From Ichthyophis bannanicus (Eukaryota; Chordata; Amphibia; Gymnophiona; Ichthyophiidae): DNA of 64,000 bases. The translations under genes were made by a program, and so were the position numbers. Each line of letters begins with the position of its first letter. The first letter of the stretch is position 1. Below the pieces are notes generated by a model. The model did not search any database. It had not been told where the DNA came from and saw only the letters and a program-made list of their open reading frames with translations. This document shows, one piece after another, positions 11,166 to 21,649 of the stretch. Location of the stretch: NCBI GenBank assembly GCA_033557465.1, contig CM066040.1, forward strand, positions 330,106,297 to 330,170,296, written 5' to 3'.

Positions 11166-11334
11166 CTGCAACTCCTACCCTCCGTCCCGGACTTCTATGG
11201 CACCAGACTTCCTTGTCCATGTGCTTGCCAGCTGCAATCAAGTTCAGTGGGGCCACTTTGTATCCACACTTCCTCAGCTCCATATTCTAGCCTCAGGGAT
11301 ACCACTATTGCCAACTTCAGTCTGGGAGCTAGTG

Positions 11335-11664
11335 AGTCTCATATGTGAAGACTGCATTCCTGCTTGTTCCTGGAGATAGCGTTGTTACTCACCTGTAACA
11401 GGTGATCTCTAGGAACAGCAAGAATCAGTCTTCACAACCCACCCTCCTCCCCTAGGAGTTGTAGGGAATCTTTCTTCCGCTATCTTTCAGCTACAAATTC
11501 AATTGAGGTGAGGACTTAGGAAGGAAGGAAAGCAGATGCGCAGGCGCAGTGGAGTGCTCCCAGAAGCTTTCCTGCATGGGCCCCGTCGGTACCGATGATA
11601 CCCATATGAGAAGACTGATTCCTGCTGTTCATGGAGATCACCTGTTACAGATGAGTAACAATGC
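11335..11664 (+). repeat. DIRS copy 2 internal complementary region and right terminal repeat
   Basis: The stretch at about 11378-11436 (gttactcacctgtaacaggt onward) is an imperfect inverse of 11606-11664. The left half of the complementary region (11340-11377) matches a left terminal repeat no longer present in this copy. The inner palindrome TCGGTACCGA lies at 11586-11595. Confidence 0.8.
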
Positions 11665-12252
11665 TTTCTTCGGACAGTCCATGGTATGCACAGTATTCAT
11701 CACCAGCATCATAATTCAAATGCATTGATTTTCTTCCTATCCATCTTTTTCACTGTCCATCTTTCGCATTCATATGACGTCATTGAAAATACCATGGTTT
11801 GAACAAGTCAAATTTTTGTATGGAGAGAGACATCTCTGCTCTTGAGAATCTTGTCTTGGTCTTTCATAACCATTCTGCTAAGAGCAATGCGTCGTCGGAT
11901 TTCTTGACTGCTTGTTGTTTCTTTATTGATAGTTGATCCAAGTAGTTTAAAGTTGTCAACTATTTCAATTTCTTCTCCATCAATGATGAACTTATTGATT
12001 TTGCCAGTTGTCAGGATCTTTTCTTTACATTAAGGTGCAGGCCCATTTTAAGACTATGTTCCTTGATCTTGAGAGGCAAATGTTTCAGATCGTCATCACT
12101 TTCAGCCAATAATGTGGTATCATCAGCATAGCGAAGGTTGTTGATGAGTCTTCCACCAATTTTCATCCTCTGTTGTCTTTATACAGTGCTGCTTCTCTGA
12201 TGATTTGCTTTGCATATAAATTAAACAGATAGGGGGAAAGTATGCAACCCTG

Positions 12253-12948
12253 TCATACACCTTTGCTGATTTTAAACCATTCGGTTTCTCCTTGTTCTGT
12301 TCGTACTCTTGCTTCTTGATCACTGTAAAGGTTGTGCAAGAGAACTATCAGATGTTCAGGAATAACCATGCTTCTTAGTGTGGACCAGAATTTATCATGG
12401 TTTATACAGTCAAAAAGCATTACTGTAGTCAATAAAACACATATACTGTAGATATCCTTTTGGTATTCTTTTGTCTTTTCAAGGATCCATCTCATATCCA
12501 TGATGATGTCTCTCTTTCCTCGCTCTTTCCTGAACCCTGCTTGCATTTCAGGCAGTTCTCGTTCCAGGTATAATTGCAGTCTCTGCTGAATAATCTTGAG
12601 TAGAAGCTTGCTGGCATTTCCATAGTCAGTTGGATCATCTTTCTTAAGTATTGGTATAAACACAAATGTTTTCTAGTCAGTTGACCATGATGTTATCTTC
12701 CAAATTTCCTGGCAAAGCCTTGTAAGTATGGTAACAGCTGCATCCAATTGCTGTAATACTTCAAGGGAAATGCCATCAATGCCCAGTGCTTTGTTATTTG
12801 ATAAGGCTTTTGATGCAGCTTCGATAACTTCTTTCATCACCAATGGTTCCTGATCATAAGGTACAGATTGAAACGGTTGTTGGTTCACTTGATCTTTATT
12901 GTATAATGACTCTGTATTTCCACCTTTTCTTGATCTTATTAGCATCAT
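12253..12948 (-). pseudogene. RTE/BovB-like reverse transcriptase, broken
   Basis: Two open minus-strand pieces meet near 12670. The upstream piece (12673-12948) gives ALSNNKALGIDGISLEVLQQ, the RT finger region. The downstream piece (12253-12663) gives FIPILKKDDPTDYGNASKLL, MQAGFRKERGKRDII and SICVLLTTVMLFDCINHDKF, where the usual palm motif is decayed. The order and spacing are those of RTE ORF2. Confidence 0.7.
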
Positions 12949-13785
12949 TCAACATGGATCCTTGGCATCTTGTAGAATTCCTACTCGAGGCTGGAATTTT
13001 TTCTTTAACTCTCGTAGCTTTAGGAAAGCCAATCTTGTTCTTCCTCTAATAGTTTCTGATTCTGTTTCCTTGCATGCGTCATTGTAGTACTTCTCCTTGT
13101 CTTGTCTTGCTTCACTTTGGAAATTTCTGTTGAGTTTTGCGATTGCCTCTCTTTCTCCTCTGGCTTTAGGTTCTCTGCATTCCTGGGCAATTTTCAGTTT
13201 CTTCGGTCATCCATTTTGGCCATTTTCGCTTTTTCACCTTTTTATAGAGACTTCTCATTTTCTTCTAACACAATCTTCTTGATGTCATCCTATAACTCTT
13301 CTGGAGCTTTGTCTTTTGTATCCAAAGCAGCAAATCAATTTTGCAGACAGTCTTTAAATTCTGGTGGTATATTCTCAGGGTCATATTTTGCTACATTCAT
13401 GAGTGGTTTGCTCTTTTTCAACTTTAACTTGAGCTTGCATACTAGTAGTTGGTGATCTGTACCACAATCAGCTCCAGGTGTTTTGTCTTGGTTGATGCTA
13501 TCGAGCTTTTACATCATTGACTTCCACAGATGTAGTCAATTTAATTTTTGTACCATCCATTGGGTGAATCCATGTGTACCACTGCCGCTTATGTTGCTGG
13601 GAGAAGATGTTTGAGATGACTAGATCATTGGTCTTGCAGAATTCTATCAGTCTTTCTCCAGATTCATTTCTCTTGCCAAGTCCCTATTTTCCAACCACTT
13701 TGCCTTCTTCTTTGTTGGCAACTTTTGCGTTGCAGTCACCCATGACTATCTGTATATCCTGTTTGCATGTTCTGCCAATTTCAGC

Positions 13786-14310
13786 TTAAACTTGTTCATA
13801 GAACTCATCAATTTCATCCTCTTCTGCAGCTGTTGTTGGGGCATATGCCTGAATTATAGTTGTGTTGATCGGCATTTTTTGTAGATGAATAGAAATTAAG
13901 CATTCACTGATTGCATTGTATTTCATTACAGTTCTTGCAAGTTTCTTGATTATAAATGCAACCTCATTTCTTCTTTGTCTTTCATTTCCAGCATAGTAGA
14001 CCATGTGATCATCAGATGCAAAGTGCCCAATGCCAGTCCATTTCAGGTCGTTGACACCTAACAGATCAAGTTGTACACATTCCATTTCGTTCTTGACCAC
14101 CTCCAACTTCCCTTGGTTCATGCTTTGTACGTTCCATGTCCCAATATGTAACACATCTTTGTAGCTTCTGATTCTCATTTCATGCGCAGTTACATCAGCA
14201 GTCAGATGCCCTGATGGCTTTAATTGAACCACATCATAAATGTTGTCTTCAGCTCCTCCCCTGTAGCCAGTTTGAGTATCTGCCAATCTGGGAGTCTCAT
14301 CTTCCAGCAC
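13786..14310 (-). pseudogene. RTE/BovB-like endonuclease domain (174-aa open part)
   Basis: The minus-strand ORF contains HIGTWNVQSMNQGKLEVVKN, CVQLDLLGVNDLKWTGIGHF and IIQAYAPTT. These correspond to the N-terminal APE endonuclease motifs (TWNV..., the ..E.KW region with Asn/Asp in place of Glu, and the QAYAPT strand). It would nick target DNA for target-primed reverse transcription. The ORF runs out before the SDH motif and the RT lies in other frames, so the polyprotein is broken. Confidence 0.7.
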
Positions 14311-14334
14311 TATAGTGCAATTTGTTTTATTGTG

Positions 14335-14870
14335 ACTATCCGTTGGGTTTTTGTGCAGGTATAGTGTGCAATTCTGGAGACCGCACCTTCAAAAGGATAT
14401 AAACAGGATGGCGTCAGTACAGAGGGCGGCTACTAAAATGGTTAGTGGTCTTCATTATAAAGCATATGAGGACAGACTTAAGGATCTTAATATGTACACC
14501 TAGGAGGAAAGGCGGTATAGAGGTAATATGATTGAGATGTTTAAATACCTTCGTGGCATAAATGCACAGGGGGAGAGCCTCTTTCAATTGAAAGCAAGTT
14601 CTGCTACGAGGGGATATGGGATGAGGGTGAAGGGGGATAGCTTCAGGAGTGATATGTGGAAATATTTCTTTACGGAAAGAGTGGTGGATCTGTGTAATAG
14701 TCTCCCAGTGGAGGTGGTAGAGATGAGGACAGTATCTGAATTCAAAAAAGCATGGGAAAAACACAGAGGATCTCTAAAGGAAAAAAGGGGACTGTCGTAG
14801 TTGTTGATATGGAAGGGCAGACTAGATAGGCCATGTGGTCTTTTTCTGTCGTCATTTTTCTATGTTTCTA
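14335..14870 (+). mobile_element. CR1-b 3' fragment inside the RTE leader
   Basis: RT C-terminal homology starts at tagtgtgcaattctggagac and continues as ATKMVSGLHYKAYEDRLKDL, an open 90-aa stretch (14528-14800) with MWKYFFTERVVDLCNSLPVE, and the tail gggcagactagataggccat. RTE coding sequence precedes it and RTE leader sequence appears to resume at about 14875, so this is a 5'-truncated CR1 inserted into the RTE. Confidence 0.75.
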
Positions 14871-15085
14871 ATTCTAGTGTTGCTGTTGTCACACAAATGT
14901 GATCCTCTGCCACTAACACCATACCATCCCATTCTGCTGCTGCCGAGATGGGTGGTTTGGCTTAGTCTGGCATCTCAGCTGAGACTTGTCCATCTTGGCA
15001 GATCCTGCCAGTAGTTAAGCTACCGATAGCTTAGCTCTCAGTATCACTAATGCACACAAGCACTCACAGCACGACAAACTGCAAA

Positions 15086-15850
15086 ATAATGCTTTTGTTA
15101 TTTGTATAAGTCACTAGTGAGGCGGCATTTGGAGTACTGTGTACAATTCTGGGGACTGCAGCTTCAAATGGATATGCAGGATAGAGTCTGTACAGATGGC
15201 AGCTACTAACATAGTCAGAGGTCTTCATCATAAGATATCTGGGGATAGACTTTAAGATCTCAATATGTATACTTTGAAGGAAAGGTGAATGAGGGGAGAT
15301 ATTTTATTTATTTTATTTTATTACAGTTGCTTATATACCGCACTATTCGGCATCAGCGCGGTTCACAGTATAACAAAATGACCAAAACATACTTCTGTTT
15401 GGTTTTACATCGAACAGGGGTATAAACTTGGATAACAGGGGGGGTTGAACTATATACATGAACTATATACATGAAATATAAACATGAAATAGGTCAAATG
15501 CATGACGTAAAAGACCTATAACATGATTGAATTGAACAGTATAAAATACATATAAGATATGATAGAGATAGCCCTGTCCTAGTTGAAAGGAAGTTCCGGA
15601 ACAATTGATCAGGATGAAAGTGAAATGGGATAGACTCAAGAGTAACCAGAGGAAATATTTCTTTACAAAAAAGGTGGTGAATGTGTGGTACAGCCTCCCA
15701 GTGGAGGTAGTGGAAACGAGGGCTGTATCTGAATTCAAGAAAGCATGGGACAAGTGCAGAGGATCTCTTTGAGGGATAGGAAGAGATTGTAGAATTTAAT
15801 AGTTCTTATGGCTGGGCAGACAGGATAGGCCATATGGTCTTTATCTGTTG
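15086..15850 (+). mobile_element. CR1-b 3' part, right flank of the RTE insertion, itself split by an L2 tail
   Basis: It begins with the second target duplication (15086-15096) and continues with the CR1 sequence tgtataagtcactagtgagg expected after the 6106-6150 fragment. At 15303 it is broken by an antisense L2-type tail and resumes at 15555 up to the CR1 tail ggctgggcagacaggatagg near 15815. Many stops are present. Confidence 0.75.
15303..15554 (-). mobile_element. Antisense L2-type LINE/SINE 3' tail with 6-bp target duplication
   Basis: The plus strand starts ttttatttattttatttta and contains tatataccgc...gcgcggttcacag, the reverse complement of a tail with gtaaaccgc...ggtatataaa like the one ending the L2 element near 33945-33995. 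The CR1 target sequence agatat is duplicated at 15297-15302 and 15555-15560. No ORF. Confidence 0.7.
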
Positions 15851-16524
15851 TTATCTTTTCTGTTTCATTTTCAAATGCTCAACTGCTTAGAGGAGTCCAT
15901 GATTGCTGAAAGTAGCTAGAACTACAAACACAAACTGAGAGATTAGAATGGTCAAAGTATTTGTACAGCCGTAGAAGACCTAATGAGTTGCTTAATATTT
16001 TGGGCTTTAACAACAATTTTTTTTAAGTAGTAATGAATCAACTAGAAGAATCTCCCAACTTTTGCACCTGCCATATTCACTTTTTACATTATTTTCAGTC
16101 TTTTAAAACCAACAGATAAATAATAATTTAGTATTAAAATTTGCAAAAAGATGTCATGTTGAACTTGGAACCATGTAGGGGTTGTAGCAGCTTTTGTTCA
16201 CTTAGAGATTCTTTAGAACATAGAATTTGACCATGGTTGCCTAAGCATTTGCACACAGTTGTACTGTTTAATATTTCCTTTTAGTATATCAAATAATTAA
16301 TGTTTCCTTTTAATAACAATTGAGCAATGAGTTAGGTCAGTCTGCCTTAGAAAATTTTGATTCTGTAACATGGTAAATTGTTTACATTGTGTGGACATGA
16401 CTTTATTTTACTATAAAAAGCTATCATTGCCATTAAGTTGTAAAGAATGTATTTGCAGAATACATGTCTTTATTGATGCTGCTCTGCCTCCTAAATAAAT
16501 ATTTTCTGTATGTATTTGTTTCAG
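15851..16524 (+). other. Low-repeat intronic sequence upstream of the exon
   Basis: AT-rich sequence without recognisable transposon coding, the longest such stretch before 59440. It ends in a pyrimidine-rich tract and the acceptor tgtatttgtttcag at 16511-16524. I see no conserved RNA or regulatory motif. Confidence 0.5.
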
Positions 16525-16600
16525 TCCTGGTCGTTCTCCTGTTTTATTTGATAGTGAAATAGTAATGATGAATCATGTCTACAAAGAAAGGTTTCCCAAG
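16525..16600 (+). CDS. Coding exon of a MAST-family kinase (25 complete codons)
   Basis: The exon is bounded by a clean acceptor (tttgtttcag) and donor (AAG then gtaagg). After one nucleotide that completes an upstream codon it reads [20 protein letters not shown] then ERFPK, ending on a codon boundary. This matches the strongly conserved segment near the N-terminal domain of MAST kinases, large proteins with a Ser/Thr kinase and a PDZ domain, where SPGRSP...[12 protein letters not shown] is followed by ATAQMEERL in the next exon. The paralogue (MAST1-4) cannot be decided from 25 residues. There are no stops and no transposon signature. The gene runs on the + strand, so all sequence on both sides would be intron. 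I saw no further exon in the window. Confidence 0.8.
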
Positions 16601-16770
16601 GTAAGGCCTACATTTGTATGCAATATACATCGCAAACTCATTTACTTTAAATGCACACAGATTTGTAGAATTAATTTCTTAGAAAGTAACATTTCACTGT
16701 CCTCTCGTCCCTTACCTCATCCTGTGCACTTGCCAGGGTAGTAGTAGGAGGATTTTAGGAAGAATATGTG
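16601..16770 (+). other. Intron start downstream of the exon
   Basis: It begins with the donor gtaagg. AT-rich, with no transposon recognised before the L2-like debris at about 16780. Confidence 0.5.
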
Positions 16771-16779
16771 TCTCTTCTA

Positions 16780-17235
16780 TCGACAGTCACACTACATGCT
16801 CTGCAGATCGCCTAGAATGCTGCAGCTTGGCGTTTCCATGTTCTGGGGGCTTTGATGGTATCATTCCTCGTCTTTTGTCTTTGTACTGGTTCCCTATGAC
16901 CTTTCATTCTCATTTCAAGGTGCTCTTTCCATTATTTAAAGCCTTTTGTGATTTGTCTTCAGCTTATTTAGAGACCGCTGTCATGTTTTACTAGCCCAAT
17001 TTTGTTCTGTGATCAGGATTGCAGGACCTATTGACATTTCCCTCAAATAAGCCATTTTCATGAATGGTCTTTTTCATTGCATAGTCCAAGTCTCCTGGCT
17101 GTATGGTATTCTTTTATCCTTTTGAGAGAAAATTAAAACCTTTTCATTTTCACAGGCAGTCCTTACACAATGTTTCATATTTGGTTGGTGCTTGATAGCC
17201 TACTCTAGGTTTATTTGTTTTATGTGTTTTTAGTC
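16780..17235 (+). mobile_element. L2-like LINE 3' fragment, very decayed
   Basis: Broken translation retains the order of L2 C-terminal motifs: a decayed LYWFPM..FHSHFK block near 16890, LFPLFKAFCDLSSAYLE near 16930, and FREKLKTFLF near 17125. It has many stops and frameshifts. Confidence 0.5.
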
Positions 17236-17625
17236 TTACATGTTATTTATTTATTTAACAAGTTTTCTATACCGCCTTATCTTGTATTCAAAGCGGTTTA
17301 CAGTGAACAAACAAAACAAAACAGGGGAGCTAAACTGAGATGTTAACAGGGTCAACAAAACAATATGATTTAAATTACATGGTAAATTTACATCAAAAAC
17401 TGAATACTATATTGTCATAGGATATTTGGGAAAGGATGAGGGGACAGTGAAGGGAAGTATATTCATTCATTTTATTTTACTGTGTATAGTTGCATTTTTA
17501 ATTATTCCTTATTTATTACATTTATGCACCACTTATGCTTATTTTACTAAACAGTTTACAAATTGCATGCACAGTTATATCATAAACAAGACATACGTTC
17601 GATTACCTAAAATCCTATATTGAGC
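17236..17625 (-). mobile_element. Two antisense L2-type 3' tails
   Basis: Tail one starts at about 17240 (ttatttatttatttaacaag) and includes tataccgcc...caaagcggtttacag. A second, more decayed tail starts near 17465 with tcattttattttactgtgta and ends near 17620. Neither encodes protein. Confidence 0.55.
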
Positions 17626-17629
17626 CGTA

Positions 17630-17765
17630 ATCCGCTGAGAATGGTAGATGAGCAAAACATAAGTGGAGAAGAGACAAGTGAGGAGAGATACGATAGAGGC
17701 CTATAAAATCCCGAGTAGAGTGGTAACGGGTAAACTCAGATTTGATTATTTACTCTTTAGAAAGT
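17630..17765 (+). mobile_element. CR1-like fragment
   Basis: The stretch gaggagagatacgatagagg, followed by ctataaaatc and gtggtaacgggtaaa, matches the CR1 region that encodes RGDMIEVYKLMN...ERVN (see 53335-53390). It is too short and decayed for more. Confidence 0.5.
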
Positions 17766-18001
17766 ACAAGGAGGGAAGTGATGTCACCCTGCCAGATGGC
17801 AGCTTAAGCGTGTAGCTCTGGAGCCGACCCCACAAAAACAGCAGTTTCCCCCCTTCAGTGTTAGTAAAAATAAGCCATGAATGGTGGTGAAAGAGCCGGG
17901 GTGAGAAAGGACTTGCGGGCATGTTGACTCACCGGCATGCTACAGATTTAAAATAATTTGCCTATTCCGGAGTGGGGCTGGAGCACCGTGACAAAAACAA
18001 A

Positions 18002-18750
18002 ATGGCAGCCGGGGGCTCCAGAAATGACGAATATGAGGAGAGTGAAGAGAGGGAGGTAAGACCAGAAAAGAGTGCAGTCATGCTGGTGCAAGTCACTAAA
18101 GAAGAGCTTCAGGACTGGTTTAAGGAACTAAAAACAGATCTAATAGCAGTGAAAACTGAGCTGGGTGGTTAATGGGTAAAATTAAAGAAGAGCTGGCAGA
18201 GCTGGGCCAGTGTGTGGAGGAGAATGAGGAGCGCATAGTGCAAATGGTGGAAGAGCACATGGAAGTGGTGGTGGCCATTCAAGCTAATTAAGTATGGAAG
18301 AAGCAGATATTATTGAAGTTGGAGGATTTAGAAAACAGGACCAGCATAATAATTTGCGTATGTGTGGGGGGGGGGGGGGGGATCCCGGAGGAACCTGAAT
18401 ATGTGGACAGCAGGAAGGTAGTTGAAGCAGTCTGTAAGAAGCTCTCTGCAAGGGAGGCGACAAAGAGATCTCTGAAATCATCAGGATGGACAGAGCACAT
18501 AGACCATTGAGGCCAGCACATAATAACATGCCGAGGGACGTTGTGATTTGCCTTCAGGATTAGAGTGTCAAAGAGAAGATAGCGATGAAAACGAGAGACT
18601 TGCAGAATTTTGAGTGGCAGGGTTATAAAAAAGCTATCTATGCAGATTTGGCAGCCAGGACCCTGCAAAGGCACAAGGAAATGGCGCATATTACAAAAGC
18701 TTTGCAGGAGGCACAGCTAAAAATAGCAGTGGTTATATCCCTTTGAACTG
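18002..18750 (+). pseudogene. Tx1/L1-like ORF1, broken
   Basis: The start MAAGGSRNDEYEESEEREV gives an open run to 18172. After frameshifts a typical L1 ORF1 core follows: LEDLENRTSIII near 18320, then PEEPEYVDSRKVVEAVCKKL, and RDLQNFEWQGYKKAIYADLA near 18595. LEDLENR plus a downstream RNA-binding domain is the L1 ORF1 pattern. A run of 17 G at 18364-18380 lies inside the domain and probably disrupts it. Confidence 0.6.
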
Positions 18751-19279
18751 TCCTTCACAAAAGAAAAGAGCATTTGGAAAGTGTGGACAGTAGCAGAGGC
18801 AAGTGCAGCTTTGAAGGAGGCGGCCGTACAGATAAAGGACACAGGACTGGACACTTTTCCCCACAAGCAAGTTTAAGAAGGGATGAACCAGGCCTATGAA
18901 GAATGCATCTAAATGAGCTCGTGAGAGCTGGGACTCTGAGGACCTTAGATTTTATAGAGGAGCTCTGTTGGGGAAATTGACGAGTCTGCAAAGTGGACAG
19001 CTTAACTAAGTGGTTTGGATGGGGCAAAATGCATTTGGGGGAGGTGGGACGCAGAGTATGTTAATAAGGGGGAGTTGGATGATTTAGAGGAATAGCTGCA
19101 TGATGATATGTGTGAGTGAGAGGGAGAGGGGGGGACATAAGAACAAACACAAAGACGATTGGAGGAGAGGAGGGAGGGAGAGGTGTTTGGCAAAGTGAGC
19201 ACTGCTCCAAGGTAAATGGCTCTGGAAGTGGGAGGAGGGAAGGGATGGCAGTTGATAATGATCATCATCCATGCCAAGG

Positions 19280-21590
19280 GATTAAATTCATGGAATAAGC
19301 GATGCTTATTGGAGAAAGAAGTGGGGGGGGGGGGGCGCCTCAAGGCTGATATCTCTTGTATCCAAGAGACATAAGAGCAGATGTTGCAGCACAACTGGAA
19401 ACTCCTAAAAGAGAAGGGTGGGCATTTTATTGAGTGCCCCTTGTGAAGGGGAAGTGGAGAGAGTGATTAGAGATAAAGGGTAGAGATCTGTGGGGGTGCT
19501 GTTTATTTATTTATTTGTGTGCTTTTCTATACCGTCCCTTCCAGAGATCAGGAGCGGTTTACAGAGAACATGTCAAAGAATTAACACTAACATTACATGG
19601 AACATTAACAGTGCAAAAGTGCTGTTAAAGGCTGAAGGAACCGTGGTGCTGGTGATTTGTACATATAGCCCAAATGAAAAACAAGGGCTCTTTTATGATG
19701 ACTTATTGGTCAAATTAGAAGAAATGAAGACTATTCCTTTTATTCTGGGAGGAGATTTTAAGTTAACATTACACCACAGGTTGGGTAATAGTGGTGGATC
19801 CGCTATGGGAGGGAAGAGGGAACGTAGATGTTTGGATTGCCTAAAAGAAAGAGTAGGGTTAGTTGATGTATGGAGGTGCAGACATCTGGGGAAGCACAGA
19901 TACACATCCTACTCACACCTGCATGACTCTAATAGTCGATTAGATATGGTGTGGGTAAGTGATGCATGGGTTTATTAAGTTAAGGACATTGAACATGGAT
20001 CCATTACAGGAACAGACAATGCCCAGCTTATTTGATGTGGGAAGGGGTAAGGAGGAGGGAGTTAAATTTTGGTGTCTCAACGACTCTGTTTCAGAGTAGT
20101 AGGGAAATTTGCTGAAGGTTAGGAAAGCTGTCGCAGAACCATCTACACTACAATAGAGGGATGGGGTTGAGTTGGGGATGGTATGGAATGGGTTGAAAGC
20201 GGTAGTGTGGGGACATTTGTTGAGTTAGCCTCCCGGGAGCAACGGATGAGGAGAGCACAGGAGCAGACGATATGTCAGAGGGTGTGCCTCCTAGAGGCCA
20301 GACATCAAAGCGATCAAGATCCACAAACTTTGAAAGATCTGACTTGAGGGTGGAGTTGGGAAGGCTAAGGGCCAGCAAACTGGCACATGAGCTTAATATC
20401 CTTAAGCAGGCCCATTTTGAGGGGGGAGGGGGAAATAGAGCGAGTAGGCTACTAGCAAGTAGATTGAAGGCCAGAACCCAGCAGAATCAGATAGTGAGCT
20501 TTAGGGATGATTGTGGGGCCTTAGTATTTGGTCCCACTAAGATACGAAGGGTGTTTTGGGACTATTAAGCTAAATTATATCAAGGGGAGGTGAGGAATGG
20601 AGCGGCTCAGAGAGAACACTATCTTAATGACTGTGTTCTAGGGAGACGGAGAGAGAAGCAGCTGCTAGGTTGGAATGGGATATTAGTGAAGAGGAAATTC
20701 GGGCAGCAATCTAAACCTTAAAAGTTGGTAAGGCGCCAGATCTCGATTGTTTAACAACTAAATTCTATAAAAAGAAATTCCAGGATTAATTGACCCCATT
20801 GTTAGTTGTGGTGTTTAATGGCATGCTAGAGAATGGGAGGGTGCTCCAATCTGTGCTTGAAGCGGGGATAACTGTGCTGCCCAAACCAGTGAAAGACCCC
20901 AGAGTTTGTGGGTTGTATCGACCAATCTCACTTATTAATTTAGATGCTAAATGACTGGCTAAAATATTAGCTACTAGATTGCAAGGATACATTCCCAAAT
21001 TGGTTCATCGAGATCAAACTGGTTTTGTAATGAGAAGTCAATATTAGGAAGATCTTGAATTTGACTTGGAAGTTGCAGTCGGGAGGAGAGAGGGCAGTTT
21101 TTATTACCATGGACGTGGAAAAGGCATTCAACAGAGTGGTGTGGCAGTTCATATTCAAGGTCTTGGTGCATATGGGCCTCAGGGAAAACTTCTTAAAATG
21201 GATCCACGCCCTATACAAAGCCCCATGGTAAGGATTCAGGTAAATGGGAGGTATTCTGAGAGTTTTGGTTTGGGAAAAGGCACGCGACAGGGGTGCCTGC
21301 TCTCATCATTATTGTTTGCATTGGTGATTGAGCCCCTGGCAGCCTGGGTTAGGGCACAGAGGGATATAAAGGGGTTGGAGATAGGAGGGGAGAAATCCAC
21401 AATTTTCCTTTTTGCAGACGATGTGATCTTTACTTTGAGGGAGCCACTAACATTGCTTCCAGTATTGATGAAAGAGATTGGTCTTTATAGTGAGGTATCT
21501 GGGTACAAAATCAATATAGGAAAAACTGAAATCTTGGGGTTTAACTTACCACAAGAGTTAGAAGGGCAGCTGAGGGGGTCCCTTTAAGTG
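19280..21590 (+). pseudogene. Tx1/L1-like ORF2: endonuclease and reverse transcriptase, broken
   Basis: Endonuclease pieces: open run 19490-19978 with VVLVICTYSPNEKQGLFYDD, FILGGDFKLTLHHRLG and SRLDMVWVSDAWVY. RT pieces: LYRPISLINLDAK near 20915, then an open 173-aa run (21066-21587) with IQVNGRYSESFGLGKGTRQG, LSSLLFALVIEPLAAW and the catalytic FLFADDVIF near 21410, followed by SGYKINIGKTEILGF. FADD is intact but the upstream half has several stops. Confidence 0.65.
19504..19618 (-). mobile_element. Antisense L2-type tail inserted in the Tx1-like ORF2, 8-bp target duplication
   Basis: The plus strand shows ttatttatttgtgtgctttt then tataccgtcc...ggagcggtttacag. Target duplication gtgctgtt occurs at 19496-19503 and 19619-19626. 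The ORF2 reading continues on both sides. Confidence 0.7.
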
Positions 21591-21649
21591 AGTGGGCCAG
21601 TCTTTTCCATACTTGAGTATACAGTTGGGTAACATCCTGCAACATTTAG

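Larger units (their letters stand above)
6431..11664 (+). mobile_element. DIRS retrotransposon, copy 2 (left end lost, heavily decayed)
   Basis: Order: gag remnants (6460-7740), antisense CR1 insertion, RT remnants (8560-9200), RNase H / methyltransferase (9359-10147), recombinase remnants (10180-11165), internal complementary region and right terminal repeat (11340-11664). The left terminal repeat and N-terminal gag motif are missing; RTE sequence abuts the middle of gag at about 6430. The right end abuts RTE sequence at 11665, so this copy inserted into the RTE. Confidence 0.85.
6151..15085 (-). mobile_element. RTE/BovB-like LINE, antisense, split by DIRS copy 2 and by a CR1
   Basis: The minus strand encodes an APE-type endonuclease (13786-14310) and an RTE reverse transcriptase (12253-12948). 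Its 3' part occupies 11665-12250 and, beyond the DIRS insertion, 6151-6430. The 5' leader lies at 14875-15085. Flanks show an 11-bp target duplication with one mismatch (6140-6150 and 15086-15096). Several frameshifts and stops make it non-functional. Assignment to the BovB side of RTE rests on overall resemblance of the RT, endonuclease and 3' region. Confidence 0.75.
17766..21640 (+). mobile_element. Tx1/L1-like LINE, nearly full length but decayed
   Basis: A possible 5' UTR (17766-18001) is followed by ORF1 remnants (18002-18750) and ORF2 remnants with endonuclease (19280-19975) and reverse transcriptase (20650-21590). An L2-type tail is inserted at 19504-19618. ORF2 resembles L1-clade, Tx1-type elements: TYSPNEKQG, a GGDFKLTL box, YRPISLINLDAK, GTRQGCLLSSLLFALVIEPL and FLFADDVIFTL. 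It lacks a clear 3' end; CR1 sequence follows at about 21650. Confidence 0.7.
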
